Shown here: one piece after another, positions 1 to 8,247 of the stretch
Layout of the letters: each line of letters begins with the position of its first letter
Numbering within the stretch: the first letter of the stretch is position 1
Assembly: GCF_004795105.1 (NCBI RefSeq)
Contig: NZ_SSBL01000020.1
Coordinates: 79,942 to 143,941, forward strand
From: Streptomyces sp. A0642
GTDB lineage: Bacteria; Actinomycetota; Actinomycetes; Streptomycetales; Streptomycetaceae
Direction of reading: 5' to 3'
Length of the DNA stretch: 64,000 nucleotides
Program-made: the position numbers and the translations under genes
Notes under the pieces: model-generated
Seen by the model: only the letters and a program-made list of their open reading frames with translations
Database searches by the model: none
Told to the model about the DNA's origin: nothing

Positions 1-650
1 AGCTCGATGCGGCGGACCGTACGCAGCCGGTCCAGCTCGGCCAGCAGGGGGCGCAGCGGGTGGCGGCGGTGGATGTCGTCGGCGCGGTAGGTGCCGATGA
101 CGACGAGGCGGCCGCTGCGCAGCGTGCGGAAGAGATAGGCGAGCAGGTGCCTGGTGGAGGAGTCGGCCCAGTGCAGGTCCTCCAGCACGAGCACGACGGT
201 GCGGTCGGCGGAGATGCGCTCCAGCAGCCGGGCGGTGAGCTCGAAGAGGCGGGCGGTGCCGTGTTCGTCGGCGGCGTCCCGGCCGGTCTCGCCGAGTTCG
301 GGAAGGAGCCGGGCCAGCTCGCCCTCCTGGCCCGCGCAGGCGGCGGCCATCTCCTCGGGCAGGGTGCGGTGCAGGGCGCGCAGGGCGGTGGAGAAGGGGG
401 CGTACGGCAAGCCGTCCGCCCCGATCTCCACGCAGCCGCCGACGGCGACGACGGCCGCACGGCGGACCGCGACCGCGAGGAACTCCTCGACCAGACGGGT
501 CTTGCCGACGCCGGCCTCGCCGCCGACGAGGAGCGCCTGCGGCTCGCCGCCACCGCCGGCGCGGGCGAGCGCGTCGGTGAGCGCGGTGAGTTCAGCTGCG
601 CGGCCGACGAACACGGGACTGACTGACCTGGTCTCCACGTCGCCGAGCAT
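1..650 (-). CDS. AAA-ATPase transcriptional regulator, N-terminal part (runs off the left edge)
   Basis: The reading frame begins at ATG 650 and continues past position 1, so only about 216 N-terminal residues are present. The protein opens with VGRAAEL, typical of the AAA module of large LuxR/LAL- or BTAD-type regulators. A Walker A motif GGEAGVGKT lies near residues 43-51, and a Walker B motif VLVLEDLHWAD near 153-163, the 'LEDLHWAD' form characteristic of this group. In the family the ATPase domain is followed by a tetratricopeptide region and usually a C-terminal LuxR helix-turn-helix; these would lie outside the window, so the DNA-binding role is inference. The target is unknown. The next gene, on the same strand, lies upstream. 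Confidence 0.85.
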   Translation of the reverse strand, partial: MLGDVETRSVSPVFVGRAAELTALTDALARAGGGGEPQALLVGGEAGVGKTRLVEEFLAVAVRRAAVVAVGGCVEIGADGLPYAPFSTALRALHRTLPEEMAAACAGQEGELARLLPELGETGRDAADEHGTARLFELTARLLERISADRTVVLVLEDLHWADSSTRHLLAYLFRTLRSGRLVVIGTYRADDIHRRHPLRPLLAELDRLRTVRRIE

Positions 651-707
651 CGCACACGGGTCCGACACCGCGGAGCCCGGAAGCCGGACAGGCACGGCCG
701 TCCGTCC

Positions 708-887
708 CTACGCGGCGTGCGCGAACCGCTCCCGGCCCCTGTCCGCACTCACCGTCCTCTCGCGTTCCTGGCGGGCGGAGACGCGGGCCGCCTTGCGGGC
801 CCGGCGGGCCTCGCGGACGAGCCGCTCGTTGTCGGCGCGGCGGACGAGTTCGGCGGCCATGATCTTGTGGAGTTCCAGCTCGTACAT
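708..887 (-). CDS. Small highly charged protein (59 aa)
   Basis: The predicted protein begins MYELELHKIMAAEL and continues with an arginine-rich amphipathic stretch (VREARRARKAARVSARQERER). The start is chosen because a GGGGG Shine-Dalgarno-like run sits seven bases upstream of ATG 887 and the codon use is strongly Streptomyces-like. There is no membrane segment or recognisable domain. Proteins of this shape, with an MYELELHK start and a basic helix, are common and uncharacterised in Streptomyces. It lies just upstream of the AAA regulator on the same strand (58 bp gap) and could be co-transcribed with it. Function unknown. Confidence 0.6.
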   Translation of the reverse strand: MYELELHKIMAAELVRRADNERLVREARRARKAARVSARQERERTVSADRGRERFAHAA

Positions 888-1134
888 GTGATGCCCCCTG
901 GAGACGGGCCCGTCGGGCCTCGGTGGCGGCAGTGTTTCTGCCGTGCCACCACTGTCGTCCCCCAGGGGGTGGTGCCGCATCGGGCGAGTTCCGCATCTGT
1001 GGCGGGCGGGGGCCTTAGGGAGGGGCTCGGGCCACCGCACGGCCCCGCCCGGGACCCCCGCGCATGCCTTAGGCCGGGCCTCAGGGCGGCGTACGGGGCA
1101 GCGAAGCCCCCTCACCGGCCGGGCGCCATGGGTC

Positions 1135-1776
1135 CTAACCCGCCGTGGCCGGTGCCGTCGGCAGGGGGACGATGAGGTCGAAGTACATGCACACGGCGAG
1201 CAGTACGCCCAGCCCGGCGAGGGCGAGGCCCCCCTTGGCCACCGCGCGGATCCAGCCCGGCTGCGGGTGCGCGGACGGCGTGCCGAACGCCGGACGGACC
1301 AGGACGTACACGCCGACGAGCAGCGCGAGCAGGCCGAAGAGGCCGTTGACCAGCGCGGTGGCGTGCCAGGCGTCGCCGTAGATCTCGGAGATCTGCTGTG
1401 CGGCCGAGCCTCCGGACGAGGTCTTCATCTGCCCTGTCAGCGTCTCGCGCTCGGCGGCGACCCGGCCGCTCCAGGCGCCGGTCAGGGAGACGATGCCGAG
1501 TCCGGCGGTGACGACGGCCGCGGCGCCGGTGGCGAGGGCGGAGGACCGCTCCTCGTCCGACTCGTCGAGGTCCTGGTCCGGGCCGAGGTCCTGGTCCTCG
1601 TCGAGGTCCTGGTCCTGATCCGGGTCGGCGCCGGGCTCCGGGGCCGTCTTGTCGAGCCGCGTGGCCGGCGCCTCGGGCACGCCGGCGTCGGCGACGGTCT
1701 TCTCCGTGGCGGTGTCGGTGGTGGTGTCGCCCTCGGCGACGGGAGCGGTGGGAGTAGTGGGGGTGGTGGAGTTCAT
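1135..1776 (-). CDS. Membrane protein with Asp-rich N-terminal tail
   Basis: A 213-residue protein starting at ATG 1776. Residues 1 to about 85 form a hydrophilic, disordered, acidic tail with repeated DQDLDEDQDL-like blocks. Three hydrophobic segments follow: ALATGAAAVVTAGLGIVSL, ALVNGLFGLLALLVGVYVLV, and a C-terminal GLALAGLGVLLAVCMYFDLIV. About 40 residues rich in S, T and Q separate the first two segments and probably face outside. No catalytic motif is visible. The Asp repeats are also DNA repeats (GAGGTCCTGGTC-like units around 1560-1625). It lies 3' of the MMPL exporter gene on the same strand with a 100 bp gap. Function unknown. Confidence 0.75.
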   Translation of the reverse strand: MNSTTPTTPTAPVAEGDTTTDTATEKTVADAGVPEAPATRLDKTAPEPGADPDQDQDLDEDQDLGPDQDLDESDEERSSALATGAAAVVTAGLGIVSLTGAWSGRVAAERETLTGQMKTSSGGSAAQQISEIYGDAWHATALVNGLFGLLALLVGVYVLVRPAFGTPSAHPQPGWIRAVAKGGLALAGLGVLLAVCMYFDLIVPLPTAPATAG

Positions 1777-1876
1777 CTTCCGCACGCTAGGTGCGGCAGA
1801 TGAGAACCCGCTTAACGCCCGCCCCGCACCGGTCGGTGACCTCACGCACTCCAGGTGGCACGGGCGCCCCGCACGG

Positions 1877-4108
1877 TCAGTGCACCCGCTGCGGGGCCGC
1901 CACGGCCTCGTCCTCCACGGCCCCGCCCGCGTACGCCGCCGGGATGTTCGCTCGCGGGGCCCCGCAGCCGGGCGGTTCGATGCTGATGCGCGGCAGCCGC
2001 CGGTCCAGCCACCCGGGCAGCCACCAGTTCGCGCCGCCCAGCATGTGCATCAGGGCGGGGACCAGCAGGGTGCGCAGGACGAACGCGTCGAGGGCCACGG
2101 CCGCGGCGAGCGCGATGCCGAACATGGCGATGACCCGGTCGCCGCTGAGCACGAAGGCGAGGAAGACGGAGATCATGATCACGGCCGCCGAGTTGATCAC
2201 CCGGCTCGTCTCGGCCAGCCCGACCCGGACCGCCCGCCGGTTGTCCCCGGTCTCCAGCCACTCCTCGTACATCCTGCCGACAAGGAACACCTGGTAGTCC
2301 ATGGACAGCCCGAAGAGCACGGACACCATGATCACCGGCAGGAACGGCTCGATGGGGCCGGAGCTGCCCAGACCCAGCAGTTCGCTCCCCCAGCCCCACT
2401 GGAAGACCGCCACCACGACGCCGAACGAGGACGCCACCGCCGCCACGTTCATCACGGCGGCCTTCAGCGGGATGCCCACCGATCTGAAGGCCATCAGCAG
2501 GAGCAGGCAGCCGAGTCCCACGACGACGCCGATGAAGAGCGGGAGCTTGCCGATGACGACCTGCGCGAAGTCGTCGTAGCTGGCCGTCACACCGCCCACA
2601 TGGGCCCGGAGCGAGGTGTTCTCGGACACCTTCGGCAGGACGTCCGTCCGCAGCCGGTCCACCAGTTCGCTGGTCTGCCGGGACTGCGGCGCCGAGTCCG
2701 GGACGACGGTGACGTACGCGGTGTCGCCGCTGGAGTTGTACGTCACCGGGTAGGCCCAGGAGACCCCGTCGGTGGCGCGCAGCGTCGCGGGCAGGGTGTC
2801 CATCGCGAGCCGGTCGTCCGCGCCGTCCAGGTGCGCGGCGACGGTCAGCGGGCCGTTGACGCCGGGGCCGAAGCCGTCGGCGAGCAGGTCGTACGCCTGC
2901 CGGGTGGTCGAGGACCCCGCGTTGTTGCCCTGGTCGGAGCTGCCCAGGTGGAGCGAGAAGGTGGGGAGGGCGAGGGCCAGCATCACGGCGGCGGCGAGGG
3001 CGCCGAGGAGTTTGGGGCGCCGCTCCACGAAGGCGGCCCAGCGGGCGGCGAAGCCCGTGGCCGGCTCCGGCTGCGGGCCGTGCGCGGCCAGCCGTCTGCG
3101 CTCCCGACGGCTCAGCGCCCGCATGCCGATGAGGGACAGCAGCGCGGGCAGGAGGGTCACGGAGGCGGCGACGGTCAGGACGACGGTGAGCGAGGCGGCG
3201 ACGGCGACGCCGTTGAGGAAGCTCAGCCGCAGGATGAGCATGCCGAGCAGCGCGATGCAGACGGTGGCCCCGGCGAAGACGACGGCCCGCCCCGTGGTCG
3301 CGACCGCGTGCTGCGCCGCCTCGGGTACGGTCATGCCGCGCCGCAGCCCTCTGCGGTGCCGGGTGACGACGAAGAGCGCGTAGTCGATCCCGACGCCGAG
3401 CCCGACGAGCATGCCGAGCATGGGCGCGAAGTCGGCGACGGTCATCAGGTGTCCGAGCAGCGTGATGCCCGCGTACGCCGTGCCGACCGAGACGAGGGCG
3501 GTGGCGATGGGCAGCAGGCTGGCGGCGAGCGAGCCGAAGGCGAGGAAGAGCACGACGGCGGCGACGGCCACCCCGACGGCCTCGCTGAGGTGGGCGGCCG
3601 GCGCCTCGGTGAGGGCTATGGCGGAGCCGCCCAGTTCGACCCGGAGGTGCTCGCCCGCGGCGGCCTTCGCCGTGTCGACGACGGCGTGGACCTGGCCGAC
3701 GGGCACGTCGTCCGCCTGCCGGTCGAAGGTGACGGTGGCGTAGGCGGTGTGCCCGTCGGCGCTGATCTGTCCGGATCCGGCGTCCGTGTACGGCCCGGTG
3801 ACGGCTCCCACGCCGGGCAGCCGTTCGACGGCGTGCAGGGTGGCGGTCATCTTCTGGGTGACGTCGGCGGCCCGCACGGTGGAGTCGTCGGTGTGCCAGA
3901 CGATGGTGTCGGTGTCCCCGCCGAGGTCCGTGAAGCCGTCCTTCAGCAGTCCGGCCGCCCGCCCGGACTCGGTTCCCGGGGCCTCGTAGTCGTTGGAGTA
4001 CGCGGAACCGGCGAACCCCGCCGCGGCCGCCGTGCCGCCGAGGGCGAGCAGCCAGACGAGGACGGCGAGGAGCCGGTGCGTGACGCACCAGCGGGCGATG
4101 GCAGCCAA
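1877..4108 (-). CDS. MMPL-family (RND superfamily) membrane transporter
   Basis: A polytopic inner-membrane exporter of about 743 residues. It has the MMPL layout: one N-terminal membrane helix (LLAVLVWLLALGGTAAAAG), a periplasm-side loop, five helices (from VGVAVAAVVLFLAFGSLAASLL onward), a second large loop (SSDQGNNAGSSTTRQAYDLL), and a second helix bundle ending in FGIALAAAVALDAFVLRTLLVPALM. The family moves lipids or hydrophobic metabolites using proton motive force; the substrate is not predictable. The start is taken as TTG 4108, because an AGGGAG Shine-Dalgarno lies eight bases upstream and the protein then begins LAAIARWCVTHRLL, as in relatives. GTG 4141 is an alternative. It is transcribed divergently from the kinase gene. 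Confidence 0.9.
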   Translation of the reverse strand: MAAIARWCVTHRLLAVLVWLLALGGTAAAAGFAGSAYSNDYEAPGTESGRAAGLLKDGFTDLGGDTDTIVWHTDDSTVRAADVTQKMTATLHAVERLPGVGAVTGPYTDAGSGQISADGHTAYATVTFDRQADDVPVGQVHAVVDTAKAAAGEHLRVELGGSAIALTEAPAAHLSEAVGVAVAAVVLFLAFGSLAASLLPIATALVSVGTAYAGITLLGHLMTVADFAPMLGMLVGLGVGIDYALFVVTRHRRGLRRGMTVPEAAQHAVATTGRAVVFAGATVCIALLGMLILRLSFLNGVAVAASLTVVLTVAASVTLLPALLSLIGMRALSRRERRRLAAHGPQPEPATGFAARWAAFVERRPKLLGALAAAVMLALALPTFSLHLGSSDQGNNAGSSTTRQAYDLLADGFGPGVNGPLTVAAHLDGADDRLAMDTLPATLRATDGVSWAYPVTYNSSGDTAYVTVVPDSAPQSRQTSELVDRLRTDVLPKVSENTSLRAHVGGVTASYDDFAQVVIGKLPLFIGVVVGLGCLLLLMAFRSVGIPLKAAVMNVAAVASSFGVVVAVFQWGWGSELLGLGSSGPIEPFLPVIMVSVLFGLSMDYQVFLVGRMYEEWLETGDNRRAVRVGLAETSRVINSAAVIMISVFLAFVLSGDRVIAMFGIALAAAVALDAFVLRTLLVPALMHMLGGANWWLPGWLDRRLPRISIEPPGCGAPRANIPAAYAGGAVEDEAVAAPQRVH

Positions 4109-4474
4109 GGGACGTGCTCCCTGCGGGTTCGTGGTCTCCACGGAGGTTCGGCAGAACCGTCCGCGCGAGAACGCATGACCTTGAGAACCGCCACTCTGAC
4201 AGCGAACTGTGATCATTTGCCCGTTTCGTGGCCTTAGTCACATGGATCGGATCCACATATGAGCGACATGAGCACCGCCGTACGGCGGGGGGCGCACGCC
4301 CGGCGCCTCAGCGGGCGCACGAGCGCCCGGCCGTGCTCCCGGGCCGCGTTCCCGGGGCGCGCTCCGGCCGGAAAGGGGCCGCCCCGGAGGCCGGGCCCCC
4401 TGCTCGCCGTTGACCGGGAAAGGGTGGTCCCGGATATCTTATGAGCCGTCAATTACCGCGCCTTGGGGGATGAG
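4109..4474. other. Divergent promoter region between MMPL exporter and kinase
   Basis: About 366 bases with no convincing gene. It must hold promoters for both flanking genes. A near-continuous palindrome TGGATC-g-GATCCA occupies 4243-4255, and a smaller ACAG-cgaa-CTGT inverted repeat lies at 4199-4210. Either could be an operator for the exporter. The 4260-4440 part is GC-rich with no codon bias in any frame. Confidence 0.5.
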
Positions 4475-6394
4475 TTGAGCAGCGCGACGCACCACATCGG
4501 ACCGGATGCGACACCTGACAGATACCGCCTGCTCAACTCCATCGGACGGGGCGGCGAGGCCGTCCTCTACCGGGCCGAGATAGAGCTCGACGGGGCGCCC
4601 GAGACCGTGGTCGTGAAGGTCCTGGACTCGAAGACCACGATCACCATCGAGCAGTTCCAGCGCCTCAGCGCGAAGTGGCGGGAGCAGGCGGAGCTGCTGC
4701 GGTTCGTGCACCGGCCCGGCGTCGTCGGCGTACGCGAGCACTTCGAGGGGCCGCCGATCCACAGTGCAGGGGACGCCTCGACCGCTGCCGGGCGGGCCCT
4801 GGTCCTGGTCATGAACCATGTGGACGGCCTCGACCTGCGGGACTGGCGGGCCGAGCGGACCCTCGCCGGTCACGCCGAGCGCCGGGAGGTGCTGCGGACG
4901 CTCGAACAGCTCGCGGACGTCCTGGACTGGCTGCACTCGGGCCGGGCCACGCCGTCCGGGCGCACCGTCGTCCACGGCGACCTGTCCCCCGGCAACGTGA
5001 TGGTCGACGAGCACGGCCAGGCCACGCTCGTCGACTTCGGGCTGAGCAAGCTGACCGCGGACCACCAGACGGCAGAGGTCTGGTTCACCCCCGGCTACGC
5101 GGCCCCCGAGGTCTTCGAGGGCAAGCGGACGCCGAACACCGACCGGTACGCGTTCGGCGCGATCGCCTACTTCCTGCTCAGCGGCCAGGCCCCGCCCAGC
5201 ACCCCCGAACAGCTGCGCGCCGCTCTGCGCGCGCTCCCCCAGGTGGCGGCCGCTGCCCCCGAGCGCCGCGAGCGCATCCTGTCGGTCTGCGCGGCGGAAC
5301 CGGACGGGCGGCCGGAGAACCTGTCCGCGTGGGTGAAGGACGTGCGCTCTGCGGTGGTGTCGACGACGACGGCCGGCCCCTCCGCGCGGGACGGCGTGGC
5401 CGCCGAGTCCGTGCGGGACACGCCACGTGCCGTCCCGCCGCCACCGCTGCCGCCGCCGCCCGGGCGGCCCCCGCAGTCGGCCGGGGGCCAGGCGCCGCCG
5501 CCCTCCGGGCCCGCACTTTCCTCCGGCGGGCCGTCCGGGCCCGCCCCCTCGTCCGGCGGCCCGGTGTCGCCGCCGGCCTTCCCGCCGCCGATCACCGCCT
5601 CCTCCGAGCCCGGGGTGGCGCCGCCCACCACGGTGAACCCCCTGGGGGCGCCGCCGGATCCCTCCGGGCCGCAGCAGGCCGTGCGACAGGAAGCGCCGTT
5701 CCCGACGCAGCCGGACGGCGCGGCGAATCCGGCGCCTGCGGTGAAGAAGCGCCGGCCGGTCCTCGTCCCCCTCCTCTCACTCGCCCTGGTGGCCTCGCTC
5801 GCCACGATCGGCATCCAGGCCCTGCGTTCGGGTGACGACGAGAAGGGGGACGGCAAGGCGGCGAGGGCGACGCCCACCGTGACCGTCACGACCACGGCGC
5901 CCGCCGAGCAGGCCGACGGCCCGGGGAGCGGGCCCAGCGCCTCACCCGACGCGTCGGAGGGGACCGGCAAGCCGCCGGAAGCCGCCTCGGTCGACCACAA
6001 GTCGCTCACGACGCTGGAGCCCGTCGCCTCCGGCGGTTTCGCCGACCTGGCCGTCGGGAGCGGCACGCTGAACAGCAAGTACTACGACACGGCCCTGGTG
6101 CCGGACGGCACCGAGGAGGAGTGCAGCGGCTCCGCCGAGTACAACCTGAGCCGCGAGTGGAAGACCCTGAGCCTGGTCGCGGGCGTCGACGACAACTCGT
6201 CGGACAAGGCCGCCCGGCTCACCATCGAGCTCGACGGCGAACCCGGTTACACCGGGGAGGTGTTGCTGGGGAAGCCGAAGACCATCTCCGTGCCGGTCAC
6301 CGGCGTGCTCCGGCTGAGCATCTCGTACGCGGACCCCGGCGACAACTGCACCATGGGTGATCTGGTCCTGGGCGCGCCGACGCTCAAGAAGTAG
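4475..6394 (+). CDS. Membrane Ser/Thr protein kinase with extracellular NPCBM-like domain
   Basis: A PknB-type (Hanks) kinase of about 639 residues. The N-terminal kinase domain shows a glycine-rich loop (IGRGGEAVLYRAE), the ATP-binding lysine in VVVKVLDS, a catalytic loop HGDLSPGN near residue 167 (HGD instead of the usual HRD), DFG near 187, and GYAAPE. A long Pro/Gly/Ser linker follows. One membrane helix (VLVPLLSLALVASLATIGI) lies near 430-450. The extracellular C-terminal region (SKYYDTALV to LVLGAP) resembles the NPCBM carbohydrate-binding fold. By family logic the ectodomain senses a cell-wall or sugar ligand and the kinase phosphorylates cytoplasmic targets. The start is TTG 4475, preceded by GGGGGATGAG; TTG 4463 is possible. 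Confidence 0.88.
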   Translation: MSSATHHIGPDATPDRYRLLNSIGRGGEAVLYRAEIELDGAPETVVVKVLDSKTTITIEQFQRLSAKWREQAELLRFVHRPGVVGVREHFEGPPIHSAGDASTAAGRALVLVMNHVDGLDLRDWRAERTLAGHAERREVLRTLEQLADVLDWLHSGRATPSGRTVVHGDLSPGNVMVDEHGQATLVDFGLSKLTADHQTAEVWFTPGYAAPEVFEGKRTPNTDRYAFGAIAYFLLSGQAPPSTPEQLRAALRALPQVAAAAPERRERILSVCAAEPDGRPENLSAWVKDVRSAVVSTTTAGPSARDGVAAESVRDTPRAVPPPPLPPPPGRPPQSAGGQAPPPSGPALSSGGPSGPAPSSGGPVSPPAFPPPITASSEPGVAPPTTVNPLGAPPDPSGPQQAVRQEAPFPTQPDGAANPAPAVKKRRPVLVPLLSLALVASLATIGIQALRSGDDEKGDGKAARATPTVTVTTTAPAEQADGPGSGPSASPDASEGTGKPPEAASVDHKSLTTLEPVASGGFADLAVGSGTLNSKYYDTALVPDGTEEECSGSAEYNLSREWKTLSLVAGVDDNSSDKAARLTIELDGEPGYTGEVLLGKPKTISVPVTGVLRLSISYADPGDNCTMGDLVLGAPTLKK

Positions 6395-6415
6395 CGCCGT
6401 CGCGCGATCTGCGCG

Positions 6416-6459
6416 AAGGGGCGGTGCGTCCGGCTGGAGAACCGGACGCACCGCCCCTT
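6416..6459. terminator. Bidirectional terminator between kinase and gatB
   Basis: A perfect 18-base-pair stem (6416-6433 with 6442-6459) with an eight-base loop lies between the convergent kinase and gatB stop codons. It serves both strands. Confidence 0.9.
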
Positions 6460-6479
6460 CGGGTGCCTGCGCGGAGGAC

Positions 6480-7988
6480 TCAGCCCTCGACGCCGAGCTT
6501 CTCCAGGATCAGTTCGCGCACGCGCGCCGCGTCCGCCTGGCCACGGGTGGCCTTCATGACGGCGCCGACGAGCGCACCGGCGGCGGCGACCTTGCCGCCC
6601 CGGATCTTGTCCGCGATGGCGGCGTTGCCCGCGATGGCCTCGTCCACGGCCGTGGACAGCGCGCCCTCGTCGGACACGACCTTCAGGCCGCGCTTCTCGA
6701 CGACGGTGTCCGGGTCGCCCTCGCCCGCGAGCACGCCCTCCAGCACCTGACGGGCCAGCTTGTCGTTGAGATCGCCGGAGAGGACGAGTTCGGCCACCCG
6801 GGCGACCTGGGCGGGCGTCACACCGAGCTCGTCGAGGCTCCGGCCGGTCTCGTTGGCGTTACGGGCGAGCTCGCCCATCCACCACTTGCGGGCCTGGTCC
6901 GACGGGGCGCCCGCCTCGGTCGTGGCCACGATCAGGTCGACCGCGCCCGCGTTGAGGATGGACTGCATGTCGTGCTCGGAGACGCCCCACTCCTCCTTGA
7001 GCCGGGCGCGGCGCAGCCGCGGCAGCTCGGGAAGCCCCTTGCGGAGCTCCTCGACCCACTCCCGGGCCGGGGCGACCGGCACCAGGTCGGGCTCGGGGAA
7101 GTAGCGGTAGTCCTCGGCGTTGTCCTTGATGCGGCCGGCCGTGGTGGAGCCGTCCTCCTCGTGGAAGTGCCGGGTCTCCTGCACGATCGTGCCGCCCGAG
7201 TTCAGCACCGCGGCGTGGCGCTGGATCTCGAAGCGGGCGGCCCGCTCGACGGAACGCAGCGAGTTCACGTTCTTCGTCTCGGAGCGGGTGCCGAACTCCT
7301 CGCGGCCGTGCGGGCGCAGCGACAGGTTGACGTCGCAGCGCATCTGGCCCATCTCCATGCGGGCCTCCGAGACGCCGAGCGCCTTGATGAGCTCGCGGAG
7401 CTCGGCGACGTACGCCTTGGCGACCTCGGGGGCACGCGCGCCCGCTCCCTCGATCGGCTTGGTGACGATCTCGATGAGCGGGATGCCCGCGCGGTTGTAG
7501 TCGAGCAGGGAGTGGGACGCGCCGTGGATACGGCCGGTGGCGCCGCCGACGTGCGTCGACTTGCCGGTGTCCTCCTCCATGTGGGCGCGCTCGATCTGCA
7601 CCCGGAAGATCTCCCCGTCCTCCAGCTGGACGTCCAGATAGCCGTCGAAGGCGATCGGCTCGTCGTACTGGGAGGTCTGGAAGTTCTTCGGCATGTCCGG
7701 ATAGAAGTAGTTCTTCCGGGCGAAGCGGCACCACTCGGCGATCTCGCAGTTCAGCGCGAGGCCGATCTTGATGGCGGACTCGACGCCGACCTCGTTCACG
7801 ACCGGCAGGGCGCCGGGCAGCCCGAGGCAGACGGGGCAGGTCTGCGAGTTGGCGTCCTGCTTGAGCTCCGTGGAGCAGCCGCAGAACATCTTGGTCTTGG
7901 TGCCGAGCTCGACATGGACTTCGAGGCCCATGACGGGGTCGTACGTCGCGAGGGCGTCCTCGTACGACTCCAGGTCAATGACAGTCAC
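6480..7988 (-). CDS. gatB: Aspartyl/glutamyl-tRNA amidotransferase subunit B
   Basis: A 502-residue GatB of usual length. It binds mischarged Glu-tRNA(Gln) or Asp-tRNA(Asn), activates the acyl group with ATP and accepts ammonia from GatA. Visible features are the N-terminal YDPVMGLEVHVEL signature, zinc-type cysteines in MFCGCST and CPVCLGLPG, the DYNRAGIPLIEIVT signature, and the C-terminal helical tail domain ending in RELILEKLGVEG. The start is GTG 7988. It is the last gene of the gatC-gatA-small protein-gatB operon, with a 16-base gap from the small membrane protein gene, and ends at a strong bidirectional stem-loop. Confidence 0.98.
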   Translation of the reverse strand: MTVIDLESYEDALATYDPVMGLEVHVELGTKTKMFCGCSTELKQDANSQTCPVCLGLPGALPVVNEVGVESAIKIGLALNCEIAEWCRFARKNYFYPDMPKNFQTSQYDEPIAFDGYLDVQLEDGEIFRVQIERAHMEEDTGKSTHVGGATGRIHGASHSLLDYNRAGIPLIEIVTKPIEGAGARAPEVAKAYVAELRELIKALGVSEARMEMGQMRCDVNLSLRPHGREEFGTRSETKNVNSLRSVERAARFEIQRHAAVLNSGGTIVQETRHFHEEDGSTTAGRIKDNAEDYRYFPEPDLVPVAPAREWVEELRKGLPELPRLRRARLKEEWGVSEHDMQSILNAGAVDLIVATTEAGAPSDQARKWWMGELARNANETGRSLDELGVTPAQVARVAELVLSGDLNDKLARQVLEGVLAGEGDPDTVVEKRGLKVVSDEGALSTAVDEAIAGNAAIADKIRGGKVAAAGALVGAVMKATRGQADAARVRELILEKLGVEG

Positions 7989-8004
7989 GATGAAACTTTC
8001 CCTC

Positions 8005-8247
8005 TCAGCCCAGCAGGACGTCGTCGTCGCCGAGACGCTTGAGCTCGCGGTACAGGATCGCGAGTCCGGTGACGATCGCGGCGGCGGATACGGCGGCGTC
8101 GATCAGCCGCAGCGTGTCGTTGTCCTGGCGGGCCATCCGCGCCTGCTTGACGACGCTGAGCGCGCCGAAAGCGGTGGTGCCCAGGGACACGTACACGCCG
8201 GACTTGGACTTCTTGAAGTTCTTGGCCTTCTTAGCCATGGCACTCAT
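8005..8247 (-). CDS. Small membrane protein within the gat operon (80 aa)
   Basis: An 80-residue protein starting MSAMAKKAKNFKKSKSG. It has a lysine-rich N-terminus, a possible weak hydrophobic stretch (VYVSLGTTAFGALSVV), and one clear membrane helix (LIDAAVSAAAIVTGLAILY) before a charged tail. The start at ATG 8247 is supported by a four-base ATGA overlap with the gatA stop codon and a GGAGG ten bases upstream, so translation is coupled to gatA. A gene of this size sits between gatA and gatB in other Streptomyces, from memory. A structural or accessory role in the amidotransferase operon is possible but unproven. Confidence 0.8.
   Translation of the reverse strand: MSAMAKKAKNFKKSKSGVYVSLGTTAFGALSVVKQARMARQDNDTLRLIDAAVSAAAIVTGLAILYRELKRLGDDDVLLG

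Noticed and set aside
1649..4237. Very long open frame on the plus strand opposite the MMPL exporter gene
   Set aside because: It is the antisense of a clear transporter gene; its predicted protein is low-complexity Gly/Asp/Arg/Val without any domain, as GC bias produces.
6357..8042. Plus-strand frame opposite gatB
   Set aside because: Antisense product of gatB codon bias, Val/Leu/Asp/Arg-rich with no domain.
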